DNA of 64,000 nucleotides from Bowmanella denitrificans (GCF_002887595.1 NZ_PEBU01000012.1:124001-188000), one strand, 5' to 3'. Shown: positions 8,245-18,040, counted from the first letter of the stretch. Numbers and translations are program-made. Notes: generated by a model from the letters alone, not told the origin.

Positions 8245-8921
8245 GCTTGCTGGGAGGGATGAGCTGGGAAAGCACACAAAGCTATTATCGGCTTATTAAT
8301 CAAAACGTCAGGCAACGATTAGGAGGCTTGCACTCGGCCAGTATTATCCTAAACAGTCTCGATTTCGCCTCTGTTGAGAGCTTTCAGCGTCAAGGTGACT
8401 GGGAAGGAGCGGCTGAATTATTAGTTGCAGCCGCGTTGCGAGTGCAGCGAGGTGGTGCCGATTGTCTGCTGATTTGTACAAATACTATGCATAAGGTGGC
8501 GGATGCGGTTGAAGCCGCACTGGATATACCCTTACTGCATATTGCCGATGCTACAGCGACCGAGTTAAAAGGCCGGGGAATAGACCGTGTTGGCTTGCTG
8601 GGTACCGCTTTTACTATGGAACAGGCTTTTTATCGTCAACGCTTGGTGCGACGTGGCCTGGAGGTCATTATACCTGATGAGGATGACCGTCAGACCATCC
8701 ATCAGGTAATCTATCAGGAACTTTGTCAGGGGCAAATTGTGGACAGCTCCCGGCAGGAATACCTGCGCATTATTCAGCAACTGACTAAACAGGGCGCACA
8801 GGCGGTGATATTGGGCTGTACCGAGATTGGTTTGTTGGTCAGTCAGAATGATACCGAGGTACCTCTACTCGATACCACAGTAATTCATGCCCACAATGCG
8901 GTGCAATGGGCATTAACTTAA
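8232..8921 (+). CDS. Aspartate/glutamate racemase family protein
   Basis: The sequence LLGGMSWEST near the N-terminus, CTNTMHK near the first catalytic Cys and LGCTEIGLL near the second identify the cofactor-independent Asp/Glu/hydantoin racemase superfamily (about 229 residues). Substrate is probably aspartate or a related amino acid. Homologues begin M-K-T-I-G-L-L-G-G. Here the codons for K-T-I-G are present, but the initiator position (8232) reads ATC and the one before it ATT. The first conventional start, TTG at 8247, would remove the first beta strand. GGAGG at 8223-8227 favours initiation at 8232. Overlaps the preceding gene. Confidence 0.85.
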   Translation: MKTIGLLGGMSWESTQSYYRLINQNVRQRLGGLHSASIILNSLDFASVESFQRQGDWEGAAELLVAAALRVQRGGADCLLICTNTMHKVADAVEAALDIPLLHIADATATELKGRGIDRVGLLGTAFTMEQAFYRQRLVRRGLEVIIPDEDDRQTIHQVIYQELCQGQIVDSSRQEYLRIIQQLTKQGAQAVILGCTEIGLLVSQNDTEVPLLDTTVIHAHNAVQWALT

Positions 8922-8931
8922 GGAGATATAA

Positions 8932-9429
8932 ATGGCGACTATCACGTTAAAAGGCAATCCAGTAGAAACGGTAAGAGATCTTCCTGCATTGGCAAGTCAG
9001 GCCGCTGATTTCAGTCTGGTGAAAACCGATCTTTCTGAAGTGCATTTGGCGGACTATGCAGGCAGTCGCCTGGTTTTAAATATTTTTCCTTCCGTGGATA
9101 CGCCCACCTGTGCCATGTCTGTGCGCCAATTTAACCAGCAAGCGGCTGCACTGGATAATACTCAGGTGTTGTGCGTATCTGCCGATTTGCCCTTTGCGCT
9201 GGCCCGATTCTGTGGTGCGGAAGGGATAGATAAGGTGGTTGGCGTTTCCTGCTTCCGTAGTGACTTTGGTCAGGCGTATGGTGTGACGATTAAAACCGGT
9301 CCTCTGGCTGGCTTGCTATCTCGTGCGGTGGTGGTTATTGATGAGAAAGGTAAGGTTGTATACACCCAGCAGGTGGCGGAAATTGCTGATGAACCTGATT
9401 ACCAGAGCGCATTAGCGGCGCTGGCATAA
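8932..9429 (+). CDS. tpx: Thiol peroxidase (2-Cys peroxiredoxin)
   Basis: The 165-residue protein reduces hydrogen and alkyl peroxides using thioredoxin. The peroxidatic Cys60 lies in SVDTPTCAMSV and the resolving Cys94 in ARFCGAEG, both in the positions typical of Tpx. The conserved ending with AVVVIDE and EPDY is also present. An AGGAGA ribosome-binding site at 8921-8926 overlaps the stop of the racemase gene, so the two may be co-transcribed. A strong hairpin follows. Confidence 0.95.
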   Translation: MATITLKGNPVETVRDLPALASQAADFSLVKTDLSEVHLADYAGSRLVLNIFPSVDTPTCAMSVRQFNQQAAALDNTQVLCVSADLPFALARFCGAEGIDKVVGVSCFRSDFGQAYGVTIKTGPLAGLLSRAVVVIDEKGKVVYTQQVAEIADEPDYQSALAALA

Positions 9430-9452
9430 TGGCGCTATAGCCTAAGTAAAAA

Positions 9453-9472
9453 GGGCTGCCCATGGGCAGCCC
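9453..9472. terminator. Intrinsic terminator between tpx and rpoS
   Basis: Perfect arms GGGCTGCCC and GGGCAGCCC are separated by AT. A-rich sequence on the left and TTATT on the right fit termination in both directions between the convergent tpx and rpoS genes. Confidence 0.88.
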
Positions 9473-9488
9473 TTATTCATTACGCATA

Positions 9489-10469
9489 TTAAGCTTCGCG
9501 ACTAAATAATGATTCCAGGTTTAACCCCTGGTGACCGAGCATGTCGCGCAGGCGGCGCAGGGCCTCAACCTGAATTTGCCTGACCCGTTCACGGGTTAGA
9601 CCAATCTCCGCGCCGACATCCTCCAAAGTGGAAGGCTCGTAGCCCATCAGACCAAAGCGTCTGGCCAGCACTTCACGCTGCTTGGCGTTTAGTTCATTCA
9701 GCCAGTGCACTATGCTTGAACGCATATCTTTGTCCTGAAGTTCATCTTCCGGCCCATGTCCTTTTTCATCAGCGATGATGTCCAGCAAGGCTTTGTCATT
9801 ATCACTACCGATAGGGGTGTCGACCGAACTGATGCGTTCGTTTAAACGCAGCATCTTGGTGACATCTTCCACCGGTTTGTCCAGGGCTTTGGCGATCTCC
9901 TCCGCGGTGGGTTCATGGTCCAGTTTTTGCGCCAGTTCACGAGCCGCGCGCAGGTATACATTCAGCTCCTTCACCACATGGATGGGCAAACGAATGGTCC
10001 TGGTTTGGTTCATAATGGCGCGTTCTATGGTCTGGCGAATCCACCAGGTGGCATAGGTTGAGAAACGGAATCCCCTTTCAGGATCGAATTTTTCCACTGC
10101 GCGAATCAGACCCAGATTGCCTTCCTCAATCAGATCCAGCAAGGCCAGGCCACGATTGTTGTAACGGCGGGCAATTTTCACTACCAGGCGCAGGTTACTG
10201 ACAATCATGCGTTTACGTGAGGCTTCGCAACCCTTAAGGGCGCGACGGGCAAAGTAGACTTCTTCTTCGGCAGACAGGAGCGGAGAAAATCCAATTTCTC
10301 CCAGGTAGAGTTGGGTGGCATCCAGATTGCGATGCATATCTTCCTGATTGGCTAGAATTTCCTCCATGGGGTCGACTTCGTCATCTACATCTTCAAGCTC
10401 TGATTCGACAACGTCATCAAATTCATCATTCAGCTCAGCATCGGTGATGGCAGTTTTCTTTTGACCCAT
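9489..10469 (-). CDS. rpoS: RNA polymerase sigma factor RpoS (sigma-38)
   Basis: The 326-residue sigma-70-family factor controls the stationary-phase and general stress regulon. Region 1.2 begins at [11 protein letters not shown]. Region 2 shows [30 protein letters not shown] and [16 protein letters not shown], and region 4 ends with [18 protein letters not shown]. The N-terminus is very acidic. It lies downstream of nlpD, where rpoS promoters are usually embedded; the 78-base gap shows no obvious promoter. mutS or recA, frequent neighbours elsewhere, are absent, with tpx on the far side. Confidence 0.97.
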   Translation of the reverse strand: MGQKKTAITDAELNDEFDDVVESELEDVDDEVDPMEEILANQEDMHRNLDATQLYLGEIGFSPLLSAEEEVYFARRALKGCEASRKRMIVSNLRLVVKIARRYNNRGLALLDLIEEGNLGLIRAVEKFDPERGFRFSTYATWWIRQTIERAIMNQTRTIRLPIHVVKELNVYLRAARELAQKLDHEPTAEEIAKALDKPVEDVTKMLRLNERISSVDTPIGSDNDKALLDIIADEKGHGPEDELQDKDMRSSIVHWLNELNAKQREVLARRFGLMGYEPSTLEDVGAEIGLTRERVRQIQVEALRRLRDMLGHQGLNLESLFSREA

Positions 10470-10547
10470 AACAGCATCTCCAGCAAGGTTGTGTGGTTTA
10501 GATAATTTCCCTCTTTCGTCCTCTCTCTATGTTGTTATTATTTATTG

Positions 10548-11390
10548 TTATGGTTGTTTGGGTAAAAACCGCAACGGATCCACCGACTTGCCTTTGTAAC
10601 GAATCTCAAAGTGCAACATAGTCTGTGAGGTTCCACTGCTACCCATCTCGGCGATTTGTTGTCCGGGCCGCACCCAATCCTGTTCCTTAACCAGTATTTT
10701 GCGGTTATGAGCATAGGCGGAAAGATAGGCGTCAGTATGCTTGATGATAATCAGGTTACCGAATCCTCTCAGCGCGTTGCCCGTATAGACAACCTTGCCA
10801 ACTGCCGACGCTAAAATCGGCGTACCAGGCGAGTTAGCAATATCAATCCCTTTATTTCCCTGTTCCGAAAGCGAAAACTGCCCTATCACCTTCCCATTTG
10901 CTGGCCACATCCACTCTGCGACCTGAGATGGAAAATCCGTTGCGACAGCCGTTGTATTTTGTTTATCGGTTCTGACGCTGGACTTTTGAGCAGTCTTAGA
11001 TTCACCATACGCCTGCTTTTTCGGGGGGTCAACTGGCTGATTTGCTTTTATTTTTGAGGTCCGACCAGATGAATTTGTAACAGGTTTTGTCTGCTTTTTG
11101 TTACTTTCCTGTAACATTAATACCTGTCCAGGGTAGATGGCATAAGGCGCTGAGAGCTTGTTAATTCGGGCAAGATCTTTGTAATCATTGCCGGAATACC
11201 AGGCGATGGAAAACAAGGTATCGCCTTTTTCCACTTTGTATTGAGCTTGCTTTCCCAGGTCCCTGAATTGTTTAAAGGATTTAGCTTCGCTGAGTTCTAC
11301 AACCGGGGCGGGGACATGGCGGGTGCTGCAGCCTCCCAACAGGGCGGCTGCAAAAAGCAGTGGCATGCAGCATCCTCGCCAGCCAATCAA
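10548..11390 (-). CDS. nlpD: Murein hydrolase activator NlpD (LysM/degenerate M23 lipoprotein)
   Basis: The 280-residue lipoprotein has a lipobox LLGGC (Cys21), a LysM domain starting YKVEKGDTLFSIA (about 52-95), a Ser/Lys/Gln-rich linker and a C-terminal peptidase M23 fold (about 165-275). Catalytic residues are degenerate: NKGID replaces the usual His-containing motif and LHFEIRY replaces H-x-H. This is as in NlpD, which activates the amidase AmiC during septal splitting rather than cutting peptidoglycan itself. It is positioned just upstream of rpoS as in most gammaproteobacteria. Confidence 0.92.
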   Translation of the reverse strand: MIGWRGCCMPLLFAAALLGGCSTRHVPAPVVELSEAKSFKQFRDLGKQAQYKVEKGDTLFSIAWYSGNDYKDLARINKLSAPYAIYPGQVLMLQESNKKQTKPVTNSSGRTSKIKANQPVDPPKKQAYGESKTAQKSSVRTDKQNTTAVATDFPSQVAEWMWPANGKVIGQFSLSEQGNKGIDIANSPGTPILASAVGKVVYTGNALRGFGNLIIIKHTDAYLSAYAHNRKILVKEQDWVRPGQQIAEMGSSGTSQTMLHFEIRYKGKSVDPLRFLPKQP

Positions 11391-11396
11391 TGTCTG

Positions 11397-11975
11397 CTAC
11401 CTCAACAACAGGTAAGCCACAATAGCCAGTACCACGGTGGCCCAGCCGAGGGTTTCTACATAGTCGCGCAACTTGTCTTCCATTTTCTTACCTCCCCAGC
11501 GCATTAATCCAGCTACCAGATAAAAACGCATGGCGCGACCCACGGTAGAGGCGACCACAAAGGGTAGAAATGCCATTTGCAAAAAGCCAGCACTTACAGT
11601 GAATACTTTGTACGGAATAGGTGAGAAGCCAGCGATAAAGACCACCCAGACACCGTATTGTTCAAACCAGGCCACGGCCTTATCCATCTTATGCTGATAA
11701 CCCATTTCTACAATCATCGGGTGTAGCAGTGACTCAAAGGCCAGTAAACCCAGGCAATACCCGGCGATACCACCTAATACCGATGCCACTGAGGTTAAGA
11801 AAGCATAACGCCAGGCTTTATCTGGGCTGGCCAGAGCCATAGGGGCCAGCATCACATCAGGCGGTACTGGGAAAAAAATGGACTCGGCGAAGGTCATGCC
11901 ACCCAAATACGCTGGGGCATGCTTGTGCCTGGACCAAACCATGGCTTTGTCGTAAAGATACTGAAAAATTTTCAC
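11397..11975 (-). CDS. yqaA: YqaA-type DedA/SNARE-associated membrane protein
   Basis: The 192-residue inner-membrane protein has about four hydrophobic segments. It carries the family motif [15 protein letters not shown] in the first re-entrant region and [15 protein letters not shown] in the second, marks of the DedA/VTT superfamily, some members of which move undecaprenyl or phospho-lipids across membranes. The YqaA branch has no firm substrate. Its stop codon overlaps nothing, and its start overlaps the end of pcm by four bases, pointing to one operon. Confidence 0.85.
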   Translation of the reverse strand: MKIFQYLYDKAMVWSRHKHAPAYLGGMTFAESIFFPVPPDVMLAPMALASPDKAWRYAFLTSVASVLGGIAGYCLGLLAFESLLHPMIVEMGYQHKMDKAVAWFEQYGVWVVFIAGFSPIPYKVFTVSAGFLQMAFLPFVVASTVGRAMRFYLVAGLMRWGGKKMEDKLRDYVETLGWATVVLAIVAYLLLR

Positions 11976-12622
11976 ATTATGGCTCCCGGCACCAGCGGCA
12001 CAAACCGCACGGCTTCCACTGTCTTTTGTTCAAACTCATTCCCTGTTCTGGTGACGGCGTACAATTGCTGGCTGGCATTGCCAACCGGGATAATCAGGCG
12101 CCCACCATCGTTAAGTTGTTGCAATAGCATTTCAGGCATATGACTGGCGGCCGCGGTGACGATGATAGCGTCAAAGGGGCCTTTGCTGGCCCAGCCCTGC
12201 CAGCCATCACCATGTTTCATGGATATGTTGTGTAAATCCAGAGCCTGCATACGGCGTTTGGCCTGGTACTGTAAGGCCTTGATACGCTCCACGCTATAAA
12301 CCTTGGCAAACAGCTGTGCCAGCACGGCTGTCTGGTAACCTGAACCGGTACCAATTTCCAATATGTTCTGAGCCCGGTTCGGCGCATCCAACAGCAATTC
12401 GGTCATGCGCGCTACGATATAAGGCTGTGATATGGTTTGTCCCTGGCCGATGGGCAGGGCAGTATTCTGATACGCCTGATGTTTAAGGGCATCGGGTAAA
12501 AAGGCTTCCCTGGGCGTGGCAGCGATGGCATGCAATACCTGAGGATTGCGAATGCCTTCTTTGCTTAGCAACTGGGCAAGGTTTTCCCCTTTTCTGGAGG
12601 TAGCTCTAGGTGTTTGACTCAT
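11972..12622 (-). CDS. pcm: Protein-L-isoaspartate O-methyltransferase
   Basis: This 216-residue cytoplasmic repair enzyme uses SAM to methylate isoaspartyl residues in aged proteins. The motif [16 protein letters not shown] binds the substrate region and [15 protein letters not shown] is the SAM-binding motif I. It sits in the surE-pcm-nlpD-rpoS order known across gammaproteobacteria, which links it to stationary-phase survival. Its ATG lies ten bases after the surE stop. Confidence 0.95.
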   Translation of the reverse strand: MSQTPRATSRKGENLAQLLSKEGIRNPQVLHAIAATPREAFLPDALKHQAYQNTALPIGQGQTISQPYIVARMTELLLDAPNRAQNILEIGTGSGYQTAVLAQLFAKVYSVERIKALQYQAKRRMQALDLHNISMKHGDGWQGWASKGPFDAIIVTAAASHMPEMLLQQLNDGGRLIIPVGNASQQLYAVTRTGNEFEQKTVEAVRFVPLVPGAIM

Positions 12623-12631
12623 CTGGGTTCT

Positions 12632-13378
12632 TTATAGTTTTTCAATCCAGCTCTGCATTTCTTCCAGGCTCTGGTAGGCGGTCATATCCACGCTCAAAGG
12701 GGTAACGGAACAGTAACCCTTGGCAATGGCATGAAAATCCGTACCTGGGCCTGCATCCTGTTCCTGGCCTACTTTACCATACCAGTATATTTCCCGTCCC
12801 CAGGGGTCCTGACTTTTCAGCATTGATTCTGCACGATGCCGGCGCCCCTGACGCGTCACCTGAATGCCTTTAAGCTGATCATAAGGCAGGTCTGGTACAT
12901 TGATATTGAGTATTTGATCTGCTGCTAAAGGGTGTGCGCCAAGGTGGCGGATAATATCGCCAACAATACGTGCCGCTGTGGCGAAATGGCCACCCTGATA
13001 ATTGCATAATGACACAGCAATGGCTGGCAACCCCATATAACGCCCTTCCGTAGCGGCCGCCACCGTGCCGGAGTATATAACGTCGTCACCAAGGTTGGCG
13101 CCATGATTGATACCTGATACGACCAACTGTGGATCATCCTGCATAAAACTGTTGATACCCAGGTGTACACAGTCAGATGGCGTACCATTGACTGCGTAGA
13201 AGCCGTTGTTCATTTTCTGGATTCGCAACGGTTGCTGCAAAGATAAAGCATTGCTGGCACCGCTGCAGTTTCGATCCGGGGCGATCACAGTGACATCGTG
13301 TTGTGCGGCCAGTTCCTGGTACAGACTGGCCAGGCCATCGGCATGCACGCCGTCATCATTGCTGAGCAAAATTCGCAT
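12632..13378 (-). CDS. surE: 5'/3'-nucleotidase SurE
   Basis: The 248-residue survival protein dephosphorylates nucleoside monophosphates and short polyphosphates. [12 protein letters not shown] supplies the metal-binding Asp pair (Asp8, Asp9), the Ser/Asn site is in [10 protein letters not shown], and [20 protein letters not shown] is the strongly conserved SurE core. The start codon shares one base with the truD stop. The gene is part of the truD-surE-pcm block. Confidence 0.95.
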   Translation of the reverse strand: MRILLSNDDGVHADGLASLYQELAAQHDVTVIAPDRNCSGASNALSLQQPLRIQKMNNGFYAVNGTPSDCVHLGINSFMQDDPQLVVSGINHGANLGDDVIYSGTVAAATEGRYMGLPAIAVSLCNYQGGHFATAARIVGDIIRHLGAHPLAADQILNINVPDLPYDQLKGIQVTRQGRRHRAESMLKSQDPWGREIYWYGKVGQEQDAGPGTDFHAIAKGYCSVTPLSVDMTAYQSLEEMQSWIEKL

Positions 13379-14421
13379 TACTTACCCCCTGTTTGTGCTA
13401 TGGCGGGCTTTGGGTTGAATAGCTCGCGGGTCACTGCCGTGGCAAATCCCCCGGCTGGTAGACTGAAACTTAGGTGAAGGCAATCTTCCTGCCAATGCCA
13501 AACTAAGTTCTGTGGATATTCAACCAAAGCGCGTCTTTCCTGTTTTAACCCCAATGCCGCCAGACCTGCACAAAGCTCAGCATGTTGTTGTACCTGGGCA
13601 CTTTCGTAAGCCAGGGCTGCCCCTTTGCTGGCCAGCGCACCCTCTCCCCACATGGGCGCACTGAGCAATATATCCTGGCTGTTCAGGCGTTGTTGCAACG
13701 TCTCATCCCACTGCTCGGCACAAAAAAAACTGTTACTACCTGCCAGCAGCATAATATCGCCATCCATAGGCTGGTTAAAATACTTATCGCGTATCCTGCA
13801 ACTGACGATTTCATTGAATAACCAGGCTCGAAGTGCCGAGATGGCCATGGAACGTTTTTGCCTGTCGCGAATCGTTTCACCGGCAAGCATTCTTGCACCC
13901 AGATGTAAGTTGCCGTTACGGTTGCCAAAGCGTTGCTCACCAAAATAATTGGGTACACCCGCACTGAGCTTTGACAAACGTGAATTGACCTCATCCACTT
14001 GGCTGATCTCTCGCAGTACCAGCTCAAAAGCATTGGCTTTATGTGTACCAGTACGCAGTTTACGGTTGTGTCGAACGGCTTTTAGAATCTCTACCCCTGG
14101 TAAGGTAAATGCGTTCCAGTCTGGGTCTGTTTTACCTGGCAAATGCACGCCAATCCACTGCTCGGTGATAGCATATTTATCTTTACGCCCGGAAAAACTG
14201 ACGTTGCGGGGATGGACACCGGCAAATCTGGCAAGTTGTTCGGCCACATTGGCCGTGTTCAGGCCATTTTTTCGTACCCACAAATAAATATGCTCACCTT
14301 CACCGCAAGGCTCATAGCCTAGTTGTTCACGCACGATAAAATCTTCGGCAAAGGCTTTGAGTAAACCTGTACCTGAGGGTTGACCCTGCAGGTACTGCCA
14401 GTGGACGGTATCAAGATTCAA
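13378..14421 (-). CDS. truD: tRNA pseudouridine(13) synthase TruD
   Basis: The 347-residue enzyme isomerises uridine-13 in tRNA. The catalytic-Asp motif reads [13 protein letters not shown], preceded by [15 protein letters not shown] and followed by [16 protein letters not shown], both TruD signatures. The TRUD insertion domain lies between. It overlaps surE by one base and starts three bases after ispF, consistent with a single transcript from ftsB or ispD onwards. Confidence 0.95.
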   Translation of the reverse strand: MNLDTVHWQYLQGQPSGTGLLKAFAEDFIVREQLGYEPCGEGEHIYLWVRKNGLNTANVAEQLARFAGVHPRNVSFSGRKDKYAITEQWIGVHLPGKTDPDWNAFTLPGVEILKAVRHNRKLRTGTHKANAFELVLREISQVDEVNSRLSKLSAGVPNYFGEQRFGNRNGNLHLGARMLAGETIRDRQKRSMAISALRAWLFNEIVSCRIRDKYFNQPMDGDIMLLAGSNSFFCAEQWDETLQQRLNSQDILLSAPMWGEGALASKGAALAYESAQVQQHAELCAGLAALGLKQERRALVEYPQNLVWHWQEDCLHLSFSLPAGGFATAVTRELFNPKPAIAQTGGK

Positions 14422-14424
14422 AGT

Positions 14425-14904
14425 TTATTCCTTTTCCAGCAACACCACGGCATGGCAGCCAATGCCTTCTTTGCGCCCGGTGAAGCCGAGTTTTTCAGTG
14501 GTGGTGGCCTTAACGTTGATTTGCTCCTGGGTGGCATCCAGATCCTCGGCAATGTTTTTACACATGGCATCGACATGAGGCGACATTTTGGGTGACTCCG
14601 CCACTATGGTGACATCCAGATTACCCAGGCGATAGCCCTTGTCTCTGACCAGGGCAAACACATGACGCAGCAGATGACGGCTGTCTGCGCCGGCATATTG
14701 TTGGTCATTGTCGGGAAAGTGTCGGCCAATATCCCCCAGCCCCAGCGCGCCAAGTAAAGCGTCACAGATAGCATGCAGTGCCACATCACCATCAGAATGC
14801 GCCAACAGCCCTTGTACATAGTCAATTTTTACCCCACCGATAACAATGGGACCTATGCCACCGAACTTGTGCACATCAAAGCCATGTCCTATACGCATCT
14901 TCAT
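14425..14904 (-). CDS. ispF: 2-C-methyl-D-erythritol 2,4-cyclodiphosphate synthase
   Basis: The 159-residue enzyme of the MEP isoprenoid pathway converts CDP-methylerythritol 2-phosphate into the cyclic diphosphate. The metal-binding residues are in [10 protein letters not shown] and in the [15 protein letters not shown] segment, and the C-terminus shows [16 protein letters not shown]. Length is standard. It overlaps the end of ispD by four bases (ATGA type), so the two pathway enzymes are translationally coupled. Confidence 0.96.
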   Translation of the reverse strand: MKMRIGHGFDVHKFGGIGPIVIGGVKIDYVQGLLAHSDGDVALHAICDALLGALGLGDIGRHFPDNDQQYAGADSRHLLRHVFALVRDKGYRLGNLDVTIVAESPKMSPHVDAMCKNIAEDLDATQEQINVKATTTEKLGFTGRKEGIGCHAVVLLEKE

Positions 14905-15614
14905 ATGCTGCTCCTGCCGTTATGCAATAATTTATTCAGATAAAACTCCGCCAACATAAGATCCACTGGCTGTGTGACCTTGATATTACAGGCATTACCT
15001 TCCACCAGTTGTACTGTGCCGCCAATCCACTCAATCGCAGAGGCTTCATCGGTGATCGCAACGTTGGCATTCAGGGCTTGCTGCAAACTGTCTTTTAACA
15101 AAGCCAGAGGAAAAAACTGCGGTGTCAGGGCATGCCACATGCGGCTTCGGTCCAGACTTGTGTTTACCCGGTTATGCTCATCGGCCAGCTTCATTGTGTC
15201 TCGTACCGGACAGGCCAGAATGCCGCCAACCGCACCGCCAGCCAGGGCCAGTAATTTATCCAGATCCTGATGAGGCAGGCAGGGGCGCGCCGCATCATGC
15301 ACCAACACCCACTCTTCATCCTGGATGGCTGCAAGACCGGCCAGTACCGAATCGGCGCGTTCTTTTCCGCCATTCACCCTGGTCAGCCAGGGTTGGCTGG
15401 CAATGGGTAGCTCGGCAAAATAGGGATCTTCAGGGTGCAGCGCCAGCACCACCCGACTTATCTGTGGGTGGGCTATCAGGTTCTCGAGCGTTTGTTCCAA
15501 CATGGTCTTACCCAACAAGGGGAGATACTGTTTGGGGATATCGGCGCGCATACGCTTACCGACACCGGCAGCCGGAACGACAGCAGTAAAGTGTTGGGCT
15601 GATGGTGGCGTCAT
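14901..15614 (-). CDS. ispD: 2-C-methyl-D-erythritol 4-phosphate cytidylyltransferase
   Basis: The 237-residue enzyme attaches CTP to methylerythritol phosphate. The nucleotide-binding signature [11 protein letters not shown] with PKQYLPL, the [11 protein letters not shown] motif and the late ITDEASAIE motif are all present. It works directly before IspF chemistry-wise via IspE, which is not in this window. The gene lies 17 bases downstream of ftsB. Confidence 0.95.
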   Translation of the reverse strand: MTPPSAQHFTAVVPAAGVGKRMRADIPKQYLPLLGKTMLEQTLENLIAHPQISRVVLALHPEDPYFAELPIASQPWLTRVNGGKERADSVLAGLAAIQDEEWVLVHDAARPCLPHQDLDKLLALAGGAVGGILACPVRDTMKLADEHNRVNTSLDRSRMWHALTPQFFPLALLKDSLQQALNANVAITDEASAIEWIGGTVQLVEGNACNIKVTQPVDLMLAEFYLNKLLHNGRSSI

Positions 15615-15631
15615 TCTCTGATGATCATGGC

Positions 15632-15919
15632 TTATTGGTTTGGCGCTTTGGAGGGGAGGATGCGGTAAAACGTTTCGCCTTCCTTGATTAATCCCAGCTC
15701 ATTGCGGGCTCGCTCCTCAATGGCTTCAAGCCCCAGTTTCAGGTCCTGAATATCGGCTTTCAACAGATTGTTGCGTTGCACCAGATTGGCATTCTGCATC
15801 GCCATCTGTTGCGCTTCCTCTTTCATCTGCCAATAATCAGGAATGCTGTGCTTACCAAACCACAGGCGGTATTGCAGCATGCCAAGCAGGGTAACAAGCA
15901 CCAAGCTTATCCATTTCAT
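15632..15919 (-). CDS. ftsB: Cell division protein FtsB
   Basis: I place the start at the ATG at 15919, giving 95 residues (MKWISLVLVTLLG), because GAGGTGG lies nine bases upstream; the longer frame would begin at a TTG. One N-terminal membrane helix is followed by a periplasmic coiled coil (about 30-70) with LVQRNNLLKADIQDLK, then the conserved ERARNELGLIKEGETFYRI tail. FtsB forms the FtsQLB complex that activates septal peptidoglycan synthesis. ispD follows, as usual, but eno is not upstream. Confidence 0.92.
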   Translation of the reverse strand: MKWISLVLVTLLGMLQYRLWFGKHSIPDYWQMKEEAQQMAMQNANLVQRNNLLKADIQDLKLGLEAIEERARNELGLIKEGETFYRILPSKAPNQ

Positions 15920-16003
15920 GCCAAACCACCTCAATTAATTCGATGCAGGTATTATGCAGGCACAATATTGCCAAGTCTAACCCTTATCTTATTGCTGCTC
16001 TGA

Positions 16004-17368
16004 TTAACCTACTGCCAACCTGGACTCTGGGTAAGCTATGCTCCTGGTTCTTGGACTGGCAAGGAAATAGGCCAGGGTTAACGGCCCTAGTCGTCCCATA
16101 AACATCAGAATGATGATAATCAGCTCACCTGCGGGTGAAAGACTGGCAGTGAGTCCCCGGGATAACCCCACAGTACCCAAGGCGGAAACCGCTTCGAATA
16201 CCACATCGATAAAGGCCGCCTGTTCGGTGATCAATAGTAAGAATATGGAAATCCAGGTGACACCCACCGATATAACGGTTAACGCCAATGCCTTTTGCAC
16301 TGTACCGGTGGGAATGGTGCGGCCAAAGGCTGTGACAGCACCGTCACGCCGCAGGAAACTGTAGGTTGCCAGCACCAGCACCATAAAGGTTACGACCTTG
16401 ATACCACTAGCGGTGCTTAACGATCCACCGCCAATAAACATTAACAGCAATGTCAGTGCTGTGGTGGCGTCTTCCAGTTGGTGAATAGCCAGAGTATTAA
16501 AGCCCGCCGTCCTGGGTGTTACAGCTTGGAACCAGGCCGCCAGCCATTTCCCGCAGCTATTCAACGCGCCGAGAGTGGCAGGGTTGTCGTATTCAATCCA
16601 GTAAATGGCCAGCAAAGCAATGACATTGATGAGCAAGGTCCCTGTCAACATTAAGCGGCTGTAGAGGCTAAGTTTATTCCAGCAGCGCTTGCGCCACAGT
16701 TCCATCCACACAGAAAATCCCAGACCACCAGTAATAAATAAGGCGGTAATCGTCAGGTTGATGACAGGATCTGCCACATAGGGCATCAGGCTGTCAGGAC
16801 TCAAGGCAAAGCCAGCATTGTTGAAGGCCGATATGGTATAGAAAAATCCATGTAGTAAACTGGTTTTCCAGCCAAGCTCGGCTGACCAATACAGGGTCAG
16901 AATCAGCATGCCGATACTTTCTACTATCAACGAAAACCACAACACCGATTTTGCAGTGCTGACTAAGGTGGATGTGTCGGTCTGATTAAATGCTTCTTTG
17001 GCAATGGTTTGCTGTAAGAAGCCAATTTTTCCGCCAAGGGCCAATAGCGTAACAACGGCAAAGGTCATTAGTCCCAGACCGCCCAGTTGTATCAATATGG
17101 CAATTACTAATTGACCAAACAAGGTAAAGGCCGATCCTGTATCCACCACTACCAGGCCAGTAACCGTTACTGCAGAGGTGGCAGTAAACAGGCTTTGCAT
17201 CCAGCCGATAGATTGTGTGCTGGCAAACGGCAGTTTTAATAGCAGCATACCAAGCACTATCAACATCACAAACCCGCCACAAAGCACTAAAGGAGGAGCT
17301 GCATGGATTTTCTTTGATGCTTTGGGTTTACGCTCCAGACGGCGTACTCTGGGTTGCCACTGCACCAT
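16004..17368 (-). CDS. ktrB: KtrB-type potassium uptake pore subunit
   Basis: The 454-residue membrane protein belongs to the Trk/Ktr/HKT superfamily. Four pore loops with the selectivity-filter glycines are visible: TVTGLVV, NNAGFAL, RTAGFNT and GTVGLSRG, each in an M1-P-M2 unit. The N-terminus is short and basic (VRRLERKPKASKK), as in KtrB. It is transcribed just after the single-RCK gene, with three bases between, and would form a sodium- or proton-linked potassium channel with it in the inner membrane. Confidence 0.88.
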   Translation of the reverse strand: MVQWQPRVRRLERKPKASKKIHAAPPLVLCGGFVMLIVLGMLLLKLPFASTQSIGWMQSLFTATSAVTVTGLVVVDTGSAFTLFGQLVIAILIQLGGLGLMTFAVVTLLALGGKIGFLQQTIAKEAFNQTDTSTLVSTAKSVLWFSLIVESIGMLILTLYWSAELGWKTSLLHGFFYTISAFNNAGFALSPDSLMPYVADPVINLTITALFITGGLGFSVWMELWRKRCWNKLSLYSRLMLTGTLLINVIALLAIYWIEYDNPATLGALNSCGKWLAAWFQAVTPRTAGFNTLAIHQLEDATTALTLLLMFIGGGSLSTASGIKVVTFMVLVLATYSFLRRDGAVTAFGRTIPTGTVQKALALTVISVGVTWISIFLLLITEQAAFIDVVFEAVSALGTVGLSRGLTASLSPAGELIIIILMFMGRLGPLTLAYFLASPRTRSIAYPESRLAVG

Positions 17369-17371
17369 CAG

Positions 17372-18025
17372 TTAAACCAACCTTGGTGCCAAATTTTTCA
17401 AAACCGCCCGTGTACCGCAGAACAGCGCAATATCTTTGCCGCGCAGGGTGAATTGGGTGTCCGGCTTGGTAAACAATTCCTGCTCACGCTTCACCAGTAA
17501 GGTTTCCACAATCCGTAGGTTATCACCCAATAGTTCAGCCACGGTCAGACCGCTCAGCTTGTCAGCAATATGCACTTCCACTACATAGTAGCCATGGCCT
17601 ATTGACAGGTAATCGTTAACCATAGGGTAGTTCAATGCCTGGGCCACCCGTACCCCCATATCTTCTTCGGGGTGAATAATGCGCGATACCCCCAGCTTAG
17701 ACAGTATGGTGTGATGAGCGCTGGTGTTGGCTTTTACCCAAAGCTCCTGTACGCCGAGGTTTTTAAGGTGCAGCGTACAGAGCAGACTGGCCTGCATATC
17801 TTCACCTATGGCCACCAGTACTGCGTCACTGTTAATCAGATTCAGTTCTTTTAGGGCACGTTCATCGGTGGCGTCACAAATGATCGTTTGAGTGAGTTCT
17901 TCTGCATATTGTTCAGCCAGTTTCTCGTCGCTGTCGACACCTGTTACGGTATGACCCAGATAAATCAATTCCAGGCTCGCAGTAATGCCAAAACGTCCAA
18001 GACCAATGACGGTAAAATGTGCCAT
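17372..18025 (-). CDS. ktrA: KtrA/TrkA-type potassium uptake regulatory subunit (single RCK)
   Basis: The 217-residue cytoplasmic protein has one TrkA_N Rossmann domain (VIGLGRFGITASLELI, then VTGVDSDEKLAE) and one TrkA_C domain (about 135-217, ending KDIALFCG). E. coli TrkA has two such units in about 458 residues, so this is the KtrA length. RCK subunits bind NAD(H) or ATP/ADP and gate the pore subunit. It lies between trkH and ktrB and may serve either or both. The symbol reflects length and neighbour only. Confidence 0.87.
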   Translation of the reverse strand: MAHFTVIGLGRFGITASLELIYLGHTVTGVDSDEKLAEQYAEELTQTIICDATDERALKELNLINSDAVLVAIGEDMQASLLCTLHLKNLGVQELWVKANTSAHHTILSKLGVSRIIHPEEDMGVRVAQALNYPMVNDYLSIGHGYYVVEVHIADKLSGLTVAELLGDNLRIVETLLVKREQELFTKPDTQFTLRGKDIALFCGTRAVLKNLAPRLV

Positions 18026-18040
18026 GTAAGGATCCTTAAG

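Noticed and set aside
10548-11390. Active M23 endopeptidase
   Set aside because: The zinc-binding residues are replaced (NKGID and LHFEIRY), as in the activator NlpD.
15122-15589. 155-residue plus-strand frame
   Set aside because: It lies entirely opposite ispD, whose motifs are clear, and its sequence is rich in Pro/Arg as expected of a shadow frame.
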